DNA from: Amyloporia xantha
Lineage: Eukaryota > Basidiomycota > Agaricomycetes > Polyporales > Adustoporiaceae
Length of the DNA: 64,000 nucleotides
Direction of reading: 5' to 3'
Assembly: GCA_036971615.1 (NCBI GenBank)
Contig: JAYKKR010000039.1
Location: 186,001 to 250,000 of the forward strand
The translations under genes were made by a program, and so were the position numbers. Shown here piece after piece: positions 21,661-32,077 of the stretch (position 1 is the first letter of the stretch; the number at the start of each line of letters is the position of its first letter). The notes beneath the pieces were generated by a model. The model did no database searches. It worked only from the letters and a program-made list of their open reading frames with translations, and was not told the DNA's origin.

Positions 21661-22491
21661 TAGTCTTCATAAAGCTGCGTAGAATAAGGAACGAGAGGAC
21701 AAACGAGAGGACGAAACATAATACCGCCTGAGGAGCAATGTCAAGCATGATATGGTACCGGTTGCCCCTCTGGTTGACCTGGATTATTACAGGACTCACA
21801 GGAGTAACTTCTCTCCCGGATAATTGACTGTGAAGAGAGCCATGTTGAGTGACTCGAGTGAGATCGTCCGTCTGCGGTTGCGAGGTCCAAGTGCAGCTCA
21901 GAGGGGGGGACATCAGGATAGTCCAGTCGTTATCGTCATATTCATCGTCCAAGCGAAGTAAAAGTCTGAGAGAAATTGATCGCTTGAACGACTTTGCGTC
22001 AGAAATAGACACACTGAGCAAGTGGTACATTTACCTCCTCAGTTGTACTGATTACAAGAATCTGCGTACTTTGCAAGAACAAAGAAACATTCTGAAAAAA
22101 TAGTCCTATGCCGGGGATGAAAAATTGGTCACTCAGAAACAGACAATGAACATACGACTAATCTGAGCGCAGAGCAGAGGAACGAACGTACACGGCTGAT
22201 CTTCGAGTACATCCTATTCCGATCCGGCCTCGTTAGCACTCGGAGACATGTTCGACGTGGATCTCCTACCCAATTTATGACTCTGAAATCCTCGCTTACG
22301 CGAAATATGGTCTCCGTATTCGCTCCGTGTTCGTTGTTCACGACATGAAGCAGCCAACCTGTGCCATCAAAGTCCTCGACGCGTCTCTGAGAAATCGTTA
22401 CCGACAAGTTAATAGATCTGCATGCAAAACGTACCAGCGCAGCGTGGTAGGCGAGGATAGTCGGCATCAACGCGCCGTTTCGGGAGCTCAT
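21661..22491 (-). CDS. Putative tail-anchored membrane protein, unknown family
   Basis: Two minus-strand coding segments: about 22,130-22,491 (SINLSVTISQRRVEDFDGTGW ... TIFRVSEDFRVIN) and 21,661-22,030 (DDEYDDNDWTILMSP ... VIIQVNQRGN). The second ends in a strongly hydrophobic stretch (AVLCFVLSFVLSFLILRSF) two to four residues before the stop, which would serve as a C-terminal membrane anchor. The join between the segments (about 22,030-22,130) is not resolved. I do not recognise a family. Confidence 0.4.
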
Positions 22492-23167
22492 TTTACCAGA
22501 GAGCTCTTTCCTACAGGATTTTTACGACATCAGAAGCGAGTATAAATTTCAGTCCACTCACTGACCCAAGTGAGAGGAGTAACAATGGGCACTTGAAAGT
22601 TGAAACACGGCACTCACTAGAACAAAATAGAAAACCGTCTCCCGCCTCTCGATGACGTTACCCCAATTTGGCTTGATTTTCCTCTTGTAAAGCTGACTAT
22701 CTAAGTATCCCCATATCCTGAAGGATCTGGAGCCTTGTCGATGGAGTCCTATGTTACCATATGTGCAGTTCGAAGATTTGCTCTATGTCAGTCTTACGCC
22801 AACAATGGAACACCTAACCGTCTCCGGTCGTGATCAAACGATCTATGAACGATCGCGCGGTTTTCGGAGTTCGTATATCGAAGGAAAGGAGATGACAGGT
22901 GACTTCTCTCTCTCTCTCTCTCTTCCTCTCTGAGAGTCTCTCATCCATGGCGATTTGGTTCTAACATGGTCAAGACCGCCTGAATACCGAAGTTTTCTAT
23001 TCTCCCCTCTTGTTTCTATACTAGGATTAGTAGCCCTGAAAGTCAGGACCGTCTTGTAATGTGCATCAATTTCCACAAACCGTCACTCACGCTCCTGATG
23101 CCCGATCTTTATAAAATGCTGAAAGGCTCTACTAAACCCGAACGTCTCAAGTTCTTCTCTCCTTTCT

Positions 23168-24101
23168 ATGTCCTCAGCTAGTTGCCTTCGCTTGATGGCT
23201 GATAACTATAGCATTCCGTGTGTAATCAAATGCCTTTCTAGGGCGCGCCGCGCTCTACCGCGCACTAATGACAGCGGCCATAGGGAGAACGTGCTGTTCA
23301 GCACGACTGAATGCAAATTTGCCTCGACTGAGAGCTTCACGGTGGACGAGAACGCCGAATGGACCAATTGTCGAGTAGCACTCGTCCAAACTCTACCCGG
23401 GCGTGGTATGTATGCTAAAACTTGTACTCACAACAATGTGGCTCACACTCGAATCTCGAAGTGACCATTCTCGTAGGCTCTGACAATGATTTCGATAGCA
23501 AGCTGCTCTTTATGGACACCATCGAAGATCAATGGAGGTTTTCTTGCGACGGGGTGATTAAGTTCATGTCCCTGTCAGTGTCAATTTGCGGTTCTAATTA
23601 CTAAATTTGGTTCGAACAGTCCGCCTTTACCGCCGGTTGGTACATTCCGGACCGGGAGAAATGCTTCCAAATCTCTTTCCCCGGAACACTCGACTTCTGG
23701 GCCTTTGTATACCACTTTCTGAGTGGCCATCGTGACGTGCATCGTGCAAAGGACCTCCTTGCAGACCGGGCAGAACATGCTTGGGAGAGCTTCAACACGT
23801 TCTTTCCTACTGAGACGGAGTGGACAGAATATGAGGATCCATTGGATTTCAATCATTCCTTTGAGCGGCCAGTTTTGTTTCGCATGTACTTTGTCACGGA
23901 GAGCTTACTCGTTAGCATGATACAGGGAGTCGTCCCCAGCAGAAAGCTCTCAACCAGGACTCTTGGAAGCAGACTAGATGGTTCTAACTGTGAGTGATAC
24001 GGCGGAATCCATGCGCACTTGTGGTTCCAGCCGCTACACGCAGTGATAAACCTGTCCTGGAGAAGTCGGCGCGAGAGCCCGATGAACCCGATGAAGAGTA
24101 G
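23168..24101 (+). CDS. Unknown-family gene, paralogue 1
   Basis: Exons 23168-23405, 23462-23553, 23620-23989 and 24031-24101 join in frame and end at TAG 24099. The protein shares three blocks, in the same order and with introns at the same places, with the gene at 28986: F..T..FTVDE.A.W...R.ALV..LP.R; ILV.SD.D....LF.D.I...W.FSCDG; and GWYIP...CFQ......FW.FV...L.GH. The C-terminus is acidic (PDEPDEE). No signal peptide or catalytic motif is recognised. The last intron is only 41 nt. A TATA-like TTTATAAAAT lies about 60 bp upstream. I do not know the family; the Trp/Cys-rich conserved core suggests a compact folded domain of about 120 residues. Confidence 0.65.
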
Positions 24102-24408
24102 TAACAGCAGTTTTAATACAGTCCTCTCCAGTGATTCGTCTGATCTCTTGCGACACCCTTTAAAGGGAGCTACGTCGATGTCTTATCGTATGATTTCTTA
24201 TATCTAGCAAGTGTCTTCTGTTGTTCAAAGTCTGGAGACATGAATTCGTTTTCAGTGTCCACTTAGCCAATGCGCAGGTATCGTGAAAATGCTTCTATGA
24301 ACCTACAAACCACAGGAGCTGAGATTGATATATCGGTTCCTTCTTACATAAGAGCACGCATGTAAACAATTGCGTGTCGTAGACGCATCCATACAGCGGT
24401 CAAATTGA
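24102..24408. other. Convergent intergenic region
   Basis: 3' ends of the genes on either side; nothing else is seen. Confidence 0.4.
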
Positions 24409-24951
24409 TCAGGAATACAAACATGCGGCGACCCTCATCTCGTCCTCAAGTGTAAGGTCTATGACATCCTCATCTGGTTCCGAGTCGTCCTCTCGTGTCA
24501 GATCAATTACAACAGACCTCCTCGAGCTCCTAAGGGGTCTGCTTCCATCGTCTGTAAGATCTATGATGTTGTGGTCTGAGTGCTGCTCGTCATCTCGCGT
24601 CAAGTCGATTATGTCGACATTGTCACACGGGAGTGCCCATCGTGGAGACCTGAGTGCATGTTTGTCTCGTGAAGCACAAATACTATGAACTCAAGATTGT
24701 TGGACTTACTTTCTAGCGACACTGTAATTAGTCGGGTATATTCTGACGCAGTCGTTGACTTGCTTCCGACAAACTGGACACAAACGAGAATGTTCCAGGG
24801 AATTGTAGATGCACATGGCGCAGAAAATATGCCCTGTAAGCCATTAGTATCAGCTTTGACATAGCCATAACGATTTCTGACCACAATGAGTCGCCACTGG
24901 CTCAGCCTCTTCCCGTTCAATATCTTCTAGACAAATAGTGCAGATAATCAT
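24409..24951 (-). CDS. Small RING-finger protein with four SUMO-interaction-like motifs (STUbL-like)
   Basis: Exons 24882-24951, 24710-24833 and 24409-24649 join to 144 aa. Residues 4-45 form a canonical C3HC4 RING: C4-x2-C7-x15-C23-x-H25-x2-C28-x2-C31-x10-C42-x2-C45, as in E3 ubiquitin ligases. Residues about 77-132 contain four V/I-I-D-L-T motifs followed by acidic residues (DIIDLTRDD, NIIDLTDD, VVIDLTRED, DVIDLTLED), which are textbook SUMO-interaction motifs. This is the make-up of a SUMO-targeted ubiquitin ligase, but with the RING N-terminal and the SIMs C-terminal, the reverse of RNF4 and Slx8/Slx5. The likely role is ubiquitylation of SUMO-modified nuclear proteins. The first intron has a weak donor (GTCAGA), but only it restores the RING. 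The extreme shortness is unusual; a missed exon is possible. Confidence 0.75.
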
Positions 24952-25973
24952 GTCGACCGGAAAGCCTGACTAAGAGGCGAGGTCCCGCAATACTTATCAG
25001 ATGCGGGCGCATGGCTTCCAAGTAGTTTAAATTTACTTGCCTTGTTCTATGAATTGGGAAATATGGCCTAATGCTGACTATCAGGCTCTCGTAAGCTATT
25101 GTCTAACCAATCTCCGGATTCGATCTTCACACAATGAACCACGATCATGAATCTAGATGTCTTCCTCACTCCCTCACGATACTTGTGGAAGGTAATACCA
25201 GACAATGGGTTTAGATATCATTTGGGTGATCTCGGTTTGCGCTCACCGAAGTACCTACCTGTTTTGGTCGCCTCAACTCGGCAGCCTGTATCGGTAAGGA
25301 TCCGACTCTCCTTGCCTCAGAGCTGCTTGTATAGGTATTCATAGTCAGTTTGAAAACAACTGCCACCAACTCGGGATAGTAAGAGCTGCGCACCGTGCTT
25401 CGAGTTTGTGCACATGTGGTGCGATACGAGGGACCAGACCAGACTTGAGCAGCCCCATTTGTTCTAGTGGCGGTGGCCCCGTATTCAGATGGTATCGCAC
25501 CCAAGACCTGTCTGCAGCTGGGCCATTGTGATCGCAAGCGAAGCGAGCGTACCCGTAGAGGGTTGAAACAAGTCTTTTCAGTTGGAACAAACATCGCCAA
25601 ATAGTGGCTGCAGACGCCCATGCCGCTGCTTTGATCTCTTGCGTTTTAAATTTCAATACAGCCATAAACAAGGTTGCTTTATTTCTCGGGAAATTTCGAC
25701 CATTTCTCGATGTCCGAATGTGCCCAGCTAGATCTGCAAGGCCTAGCTAAGTAGCGCTAACCCAAAGGGAGTTGGCTCTGCTCGTGTGCGGTACGAGTCT
25801 GAACGACGGCAAACGCTAATTGTCGTGTCTCAGATTTCAGATCGTCCTTCTCCCTTTGGTCATGGGGACCACGTTCGAAATCCTGTTCCAGTGGCGCCGC
25901 CTAGTACGTATACGTCCCAATTGTGCCGGGTGCCGCCTTCAAACTTGTGATTCTCACCTCATAGAATGTCCAT
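24952..25973. other. Gap without convincing gene
   Basis: Short overlapping frames on both strands (25,147-25,671) show no recognisable domain and mutually exclusive readings. I assign nothing. Confidence 0.35.
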
Positions 25974-27333
25974 GTGAGGTGTCCGCCATTCGCACCTCTG
26001 AACTCGGACATGTACGCTCATAGTTCTCTCAGACTTTGGCTATCTGGTCATGCTCTACGCATCAACAAGATCCTCTTCAGCCCTTCCGGAAACACGATTG
26101 TCTCTTGCTGTACGTTGACTAGCGTTTCACTGCTGACGGACACTTCGCTTATGTGGCGCCTTTCACCAGCTGATGATGGTGCTGTTTCGTTCTGGTCTCT
26201 CGTCCCAGGGCGATTGCTGGCAAGATGCGAACATAGAGCCCCAGTCAAAGACATTGTATGGGGCGCCCCATCGAGTGGGATCCCTACTCTCATTTGCGCT
26301 TGCTCAGATGGGACCCTCGCTTTGTGGGATATAAATGTATATTATCGACCGTCACTGTCATTCCAGTGGTCAATGTTCGACTCTACGGAAGATCACATAA
26401 TGAACGATGTTCATCTTGCCTTCGATCCGAGATTCGAGCGTCTCGCTGCTGTTGCTTCCGGAAAGCTGAGGATATGGGCAACGCGCCCCAAGCGTATGAC
26501 CTCTGCTGCTTTTGATACTTTGCATGGATTTTGATCAGTACATTCAGCTATGCTGCTGTGTGGCTTAGATCCCGTCCTAACACACGCAGAGATATCTCAT
26601 ATCGAATTTTTCAAGATCTTGGAACATTGCTGGTATGCTATCGAAGGCACAAAACGATGTGAGGATGTCTCCTTCCCCTCGAGAATTGAGGCGCAATAAC
26701 AAACATGTGTATAGTTTGATTTATGATGTCTCCTCTCAGTGTGTCATCCATCGATATGAAATCGAACATCATATGTGCGTATTCCGTCTGTTTGCGACGA
26801 CTTGTGTATTGAGTAATATGCAGTGGCACGGCCGTCATTGTTTCCGAAGACCAACTTGCAGTCTACGATCTTACATCTGGTCTGTATCTTTATAGATTCA
26901 AGGCTTCAAATATTGCATGCATAAAATACTTCCCGCTTCCCATCAAAAAACGCTTGGACATTTATGCAACTTGTTGTGGCGAAAAGCAGCGTATTTGGTG
27001 TAGCACTGAAACCAACGAACTTTTTTTATGGGACATCAACCTAGGTGCCCGCCTATACGCTTTTCGATGTGGAGGGTGTGAGTCGCTTTTTTTGATTGAT
27101 AGAAGGGTCCTTGAATTTCCATTTAAAGCCAGGATACATTGCATAAATGTATGGAGTCAATCTTGGGAGGGTCCTCATCTCACGAAATCCAACAGACACA
27201 CAACCAAACTCCTATAACCTACCGTATCGCTGCGGGAATCGCGGTTGGCCGTGACGATACTGTAGCATCACTTACCGAGCAACCACATCGCATTGAGATC
27301 TGGGAAGGTTCGCATCTATATCCACTTCCGTAG
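25974..27333 (+). CDS. WD40-repeat protein (exons partly unresolved, possibly degenerate)
   Basis: The first exon 25974-26109 joins through a 60-nt intron to 26170 (VSC|SDDGAVSFW). WD40-type strands follow: SGHALRINKILFSPSGNTIVSC, DDGAVSFWSLVPGRLL, LICACSDGTLALWDIN and LAFDPRFERLAAVASGKLRIW. Further WD-like blades lie at about 26,830-27,060 (DQLAVYDLTSGLYLYRF, NELFLWDINLGARLYAF) and at 27,225-27,333 (AAGIAVGRDDTVASL ... IEIWEGS). The linking region 26,535-26,830 has stops in every simple reading, so exons are missing from my model or the copy is decaying. It resembles a WD40 family common in Agaricomycetes with about six blades. The role is a protein-interaction scaffold; no fused catalytic domain is seen. 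Coordinates are the outer limits. Confidence 0.5.
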
Positions 27334-27461
27334 CGTTGGAATACTTGACCTAAATCTGCAGTGTCGGTTATTGAGAGCCTATACGATCTTCAGACAGGTG
27401 CGTGTACTCATTGATTGCGGAATTGATTGATTAGATTTCGACCTTAGTCAGTACGCGAGAC

Positions 27462-27950
27462 ATGCTGGAGTACAACTCGGATGAATCTTCAGGTAGTTCG
27501 GCTCATTCATTGTTGGGATCGATTGATAATGTCTCGATCTCAGCCAGGATGAGAGACATGTTGGAGCACAATTCGGATACTGAACAAGATGCATCGCGCC
27601 CTATATTTTACGAACCTTCTGCCGCGGTACACATGTGCAAATCGGAACTACAGCAGCCTTCAGAGGTTGTCTCATATGGTGAGACCGTTATGCAGGATGA
27701 TGCATTGGCAGCCACTCAGAACGGTGCGGAGGCGGTCAAGCACGACAGTACGAAGCCTGGAGGTAAAGCACCCTCCTCAACAGAGGAAATGACAGAATCT
27801 CCCCGTGCGTGTATCCTTCGCTTCGCCTCCGCATGCATCTCTGATGTCACCGAAGGGACAGTACCCGCTTCCCACTCTGAAACAAAGCACACAGGATGGC
27901 ATTGCTTTGCGGGGTGGAATTTCTTCATCGCGCTGCTTGCCAAGCCTTAG
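27462..27950 (+). CDS. Ser-rich open frame with hydrophobic C-terminus (possible 3' exon of the WD40 gene)
   Basis: A 162-aa frame with an internal duplication (MLEYNSDESSGSS and MLEHNSDTEQDAS, 29 residues apart) and a hydrophobic end (GWHCFAGWNFFIALL). No domain is recognised. It lies 130 bp after the last WD-like segment and could be its tail or a separate small gene. Confidence 0.35.
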   Translation: MLEYNSDESSGSSAHSLLGSIDNVSISARMRDMLEHNSDTEQDASRPIFYEPSAAVHMCKSELQQPSEVVSYGETVMQDDALAATQNGAEAVKHDSTKPGGKAPSSTEEMTESPRACILRFASACISDVTEGTVPASHSETKHTGWHCFAGWNFFIALLAKP

Positions 27951-28499
27951 CACTCCTAATGCTTTTCTCGCTCCTAGCGATAACGCCAGCGAATTTAAAT
28001 AGCAGAATATAATCACATGGACATTGTGAGGCCCACTTTAGTTTTACGCGACAATATTTGCTATGCGTAATTTGAGGTCATTTTTACAGGAGCACCGAGT
28101 GCAGACAATGATCAAGGCTTAAGAGTACGTGTAGCAACAAAGCAGGATTTCTTACATGCCCTACCTTAGACTCGGAAGCTTTGAATGCATACTCAAGTTC
28201 TCCACGTTCGACTCGAAGTGCCTCTCTAGACATCTGCCTCAAGAGTCAGACTCTGTCGATCTGTTGGCAAAAACTCATCGATGTCAATGGAGACGTGGAG
28301 CTGTTGATGTCAGAGACGGCATGTCAACATTGTGGGTTTGTAACAAGGTTGCAATAGTGCCCGAAGACCCGCGAGTCGTAAGGGCATCTCCGCATCGCGA
28401 GATCAAGAAGACGGAAGAAGATACAGGCCATGTGTCGTCTTGCCAAGGGATCAGACGTTGATCAGAAGATACGTAGGGGACGTTTGAACAGATAAGTTA

Positions 28500-28920
28500 G
28501 CGTCCCGCTTCAGGCATCGGGGCACAGACGGGCCCGGGTGTACTTAAGAAGTTCTTACGCTTGACTAAGATTAGAGTGAATTCCAGGATTGGCTGCAGGT
28601 TCAATCTGGGAATGACAATGCCGTATGGCTGATCAGTGCCCCACGGTCCCGAGATTGGTTACTCTATCTCAGGCTGGGAACAATGAGGTGAACGGCTGAC
28701 TAGCGCTCCGGCGCACGAGACTTAACAGTACGAGCGATGTTATACGGACACATACTTCGGCGTAGTTTGAAGCTCGGAAGCTCTGACGGGCGCTGAACTT
28801 GACCAAAATTAGAGTAAGCTCCGAAAATTGGCTGCAGATTCTATCCTGGAAGAACAATGTGGGGAAGAGCTGATTAGCGTCCTCGCATAGGCACGAACAA
28901 TGCATCAGCAGCACTGTCGA
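28500..28920. repeat. Diverged ~238-bp direct duplication
   Basis: The block ATTAGAGTGAATTCCAGGATTGGCTGCAGG (about 28,571) recurs in altered form at about 28,811 (ATTAGAGTAAGCTCC..AAATTGGCTGCAGA). Both are followed by a CAATG and GCTGAT(C/T)AG-type block. It lies directly upstream of the paralogue-2 gene. Confidence 0.5.
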
Positions 28921-28985
28921 GCGAGAATATCCGTGCTGGTACCAGTGGGCTCGAGTTACCGCTATATATATCTGTCCGTTCTGGC

Positions 28986-29765
28986 ATGCTGCTGAGGAAC
29001 AACATGGACGCCGAACACAGAGCGTACGTAGCTTCAAACTTTCTGCAGGTCTATATGTCAATTGATAATCCGAGCAATAGCAATATTGTGCATTTCAAAG
29101 TGTCTGGATGCAAATTCTCTCGGACGACAGACTTCACTGTCGACGAAGATGCCGATTGGGTGGATGCTAGGTGCGCCTTAGTGGAGATATTACCGAAACG
29201 CTGTGTGTATCGCACTTTTTACCCCTTGTAATCGTCACCTCACCACTATATGACTCACGATAAAGTGTCCATCTTGGTAAGCTCCGATGAGGATGGTGGC
29301 GAACGGCTCTTCGTAGATGCGATCGATCATGATTGGCAATTCTCTTGCGACGGGGTAGGTGTCTCAATGTGATTGCCGAATTCATACATATTGATCTTCA
29401 CTCTGCAGTGGAGTTACCTTGTTGGATGGTATATCCCACAACAGGAGACATGTTTCCAACTCGCCCTGACAGACATCAGCCAGTTTTGGAGTTTCGTTTT
29501 CTTTTACTTGGGGGGCCATTGTTATGCCCACTACTCAAGAATCCTTCTCGAACATGGAATGAACGATGCATGGCGCGACCTTAGGGGTCAATTCAATTCC
29601 GATGCCAACGACATTTTGCCTGTTGAAGTGGACAGTGCTAATGAATCTTATGCAAGCGGCACGTCCGAGTACTCCCGCTCGCTATTCCTACCGCCTCATA
29701 TTCCTAAGTGCGTCTATGTCTCCTTGGTATAGTCTGACCAACCTCAAAGCCCTATTATTCCATAG
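28986..29765 (+). CDS. Unknown-family gene, paralogue 2
   Basis: Exons 28986-29202, 29266-29354 and 29409-29707, with a short last exon (29747-29765), join in frame. Reading through the last donor instead gives a stop near 29,730. The three conserved blocks and the first two intron positions match the gene at 23168: FTVDEDADWVDARCALVEILPKR; ILVSSDEDGGERLFVDAI...WQFSCDG; and VGWYIPQQETCFQ...FWSFVFFYLGGH. The N-termini and acidic C-termini differ. A TATATATA stretch lies about 25 bp upstream of the first ATG; the second in-frame ATG (29004) is an equally good start. The function is unknown. The conserved gene structure shows duplication of a spliced gene, not retroposition. Confidence 0.62.
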
Positions 29766-32077
29766 GAATCACTCGTCGCCCAGAAGGGCACTCTTTCGCT
29801 CTGCATCGGTTTAGCACTTCCAGACACAAGGCCCGTAGTATACAGGCTCAAATGTGTATAGTGGAAATTTAGCAGTCAGGTATCATATACTCGTGGTTTC
29901 ACCTCCCACGTTACAGATGCTACTTGATCGGCGACATGCATTGGGACCAATGAACACAGCATGCGTAACTTTGCACATTCCGCGCGAAAGTTAAAGCCCC
30001 ATTGTGTAAGATGATGGCCCTCGTCAATGATCGAGGCAGTAAGCCGGCAGTAAGTTTTTTCGAGAAGACAGGAAGGATGGTTCGGAAACGGCTGCCTTGC
30101 TCAATACACATTTTCGGGCCTACCACGATCATGATCATCTGATACTTCCCTGCTACAACTTCCTTCAAAAACTATATGCCTGATGTTTCGTGCCATACAC
30201 TGGGCGCTGCCCTCGCGGACAAAACAAACATATTGATCAGATGTTGCACAGAAATTCGATTAGTTTCTACATAATATTTGGATATTTCCACTTCTTTTAC
30301 TGCAGTCAAAGCACTGGACGTCATTCTGGAAGCGAGCGATTCTCGAACGTCGTAAAAACAAGACTCGAAGGACTGCCTCGAATAGAAAACAATGGCTGCG
30401 CATGGAAGGCAGACACGCTGTCGTCCTGAACAAGACATATGCACGGCGGGTCGATGATGGCGGCGACTGATAGCCTTCTATGCTCGTTCGCAAACTGGCG
30501 CTGTTTCACTCACAGTCACGGTATAATTCCGCACTGCCCTCGGAATCGCCTCGTTCCATCTGAGCTTGCACCCTCACATGCGTGTAGTACGCGAAACGAG
30601 TGGCTGTCTCGTTTCGAGCGTGCACGATATAGCAAGTGAACATGGTCATTTTACTCCAAGTTCCGGGCCACCGAGAGCGCCCACTCCACGACGTCCTGCG
30701 GCATGGGGATTTCCAATTACTCTAATATTACTCCTGCCGAGATCCTACAGAGTTGCACTGAAGAAGGTCGTATTACGTCTATTGGGCTGCTCCGCCGATT
30801 TGTGTTACGCGACAATGAAGCACACATCAAGATAATGTCAGCGACTCGAGAGACGTCCTCCTGGCTCCTGTGGGCCCGAATCAGCGAGCGCAGGTGAACC
30901 TTCTCTGCAATTACACCACTTCAGTAACGCTTCGACCAACGTTCGATACCACTGTCGACGGACATTGTTCATGGCCGCCCTCGCTGTCGACAAGTTCAAC
31001 CCGACGCCTTGGCGTGGAGGGCTGGTCTACGACCTCCTTCGGTTCTCCTGTCGGGTCGTCTTCTGCTTGGATGAGGCTCTCGAGCCGCCACCTCCGCGAG
31101 CAGATCCGCAGACGACTAAGCGTGTCATCCGGGCGGGGGCAGATCCGACTGTCGGGGGCCCATGGAATGCGCAGCGATGATATAGAGTTAGCGTTGGACA
31201 GGCGGGCGTCCTGAGCATTGTACATTACACGCAGGCCCTCTCGGCTACTCAGTACTCAGTCCTCAGCCCCTGAGGCCTGGGGGTACTGCCACCGACCTCG
31301 AGTTTTCCTCATGTCCACCAGGTCCCGTGGCGTTTTCTGTTTCGTCATCTGACGACACGACGAGGATTGTGTTCGGTGCTAGGCTGCATAAGTCATGGTA
31401 TGCACCATCGCTGTCTATCATGCTATCGGGCTGACTTGCATTGCGCACTACCTGTAGCGAGGTTTCGGGCAAGGATGCTAGCTTCTGTGGGAGGTGTCTA
31501 GGCAGCTTAGGTTGTGTCGTCGTCGAAAGCACGCAGATTGCACGTTGCGAGCGACAGTAACAGGCTCGTCGATGTGATGCTGCTGCTGCATGTAGAGCAA
31601 TTCTGCCAGTCCCGTGCTGTAGAGTTGTGAAGATGCGCAACAACTTCGGGCGGGAAGAGATAGAAATCTAAGTTTCAGACTTGGGGCACTCGAGCCGATT
31701 TACTCATGTCAGGAATAAGACGGTCACGGCACCCACGGCCTCGGGGAGGGCCGAAGGTTCTGATACAGACAAGTGTACTTAGCGACTGAATTGAAGAGAG
31801 ACGGTCGCTGGCTGGTGCTGCTCTGATCATCTCACCGCTTGGATCTCTTGTCCCATCCTCGTAGCCGCCAGTGGATTTTCGGGGTCCACTTCTCCTTGTG
31901 GCAACTCTCCATAAAGTATCTCTGCCCGTACGACGTCCCGTCGTATTTTCTCTCTCCCCTCGACCAGCTTCGCGCCTCTCTCCTTTGCCGACGCGACGCT
32001 GCGTCGCCCGCTTTTGCTTCCGCGAACCGTCCTGGCTATTTTTTGAGCCCACGACTCGATTGATCAATCGTAGCATT
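29766..32077. other. Long gap with no supportable gene; promoter of the downstream transcription factor at its end
   Basis: Open frames of 60-130 aa occur on both strands (for example 30,703-30,897 and 30,870-31,214 on plus, 31,263-31,643 on minus) but overlap one another and show no domains. From about 31,920 to 32,040 a pyrimidine-rich stretch precedes the ATG at 32078, consistent with its 5' leader. Confidence 0.4.

Noticed and set aside
30870..31214. Overlapping plus and minus frames with protein-like composition
   Set aside because: The region is GC-rich, so all frames stay open; none shows a conserved motif.
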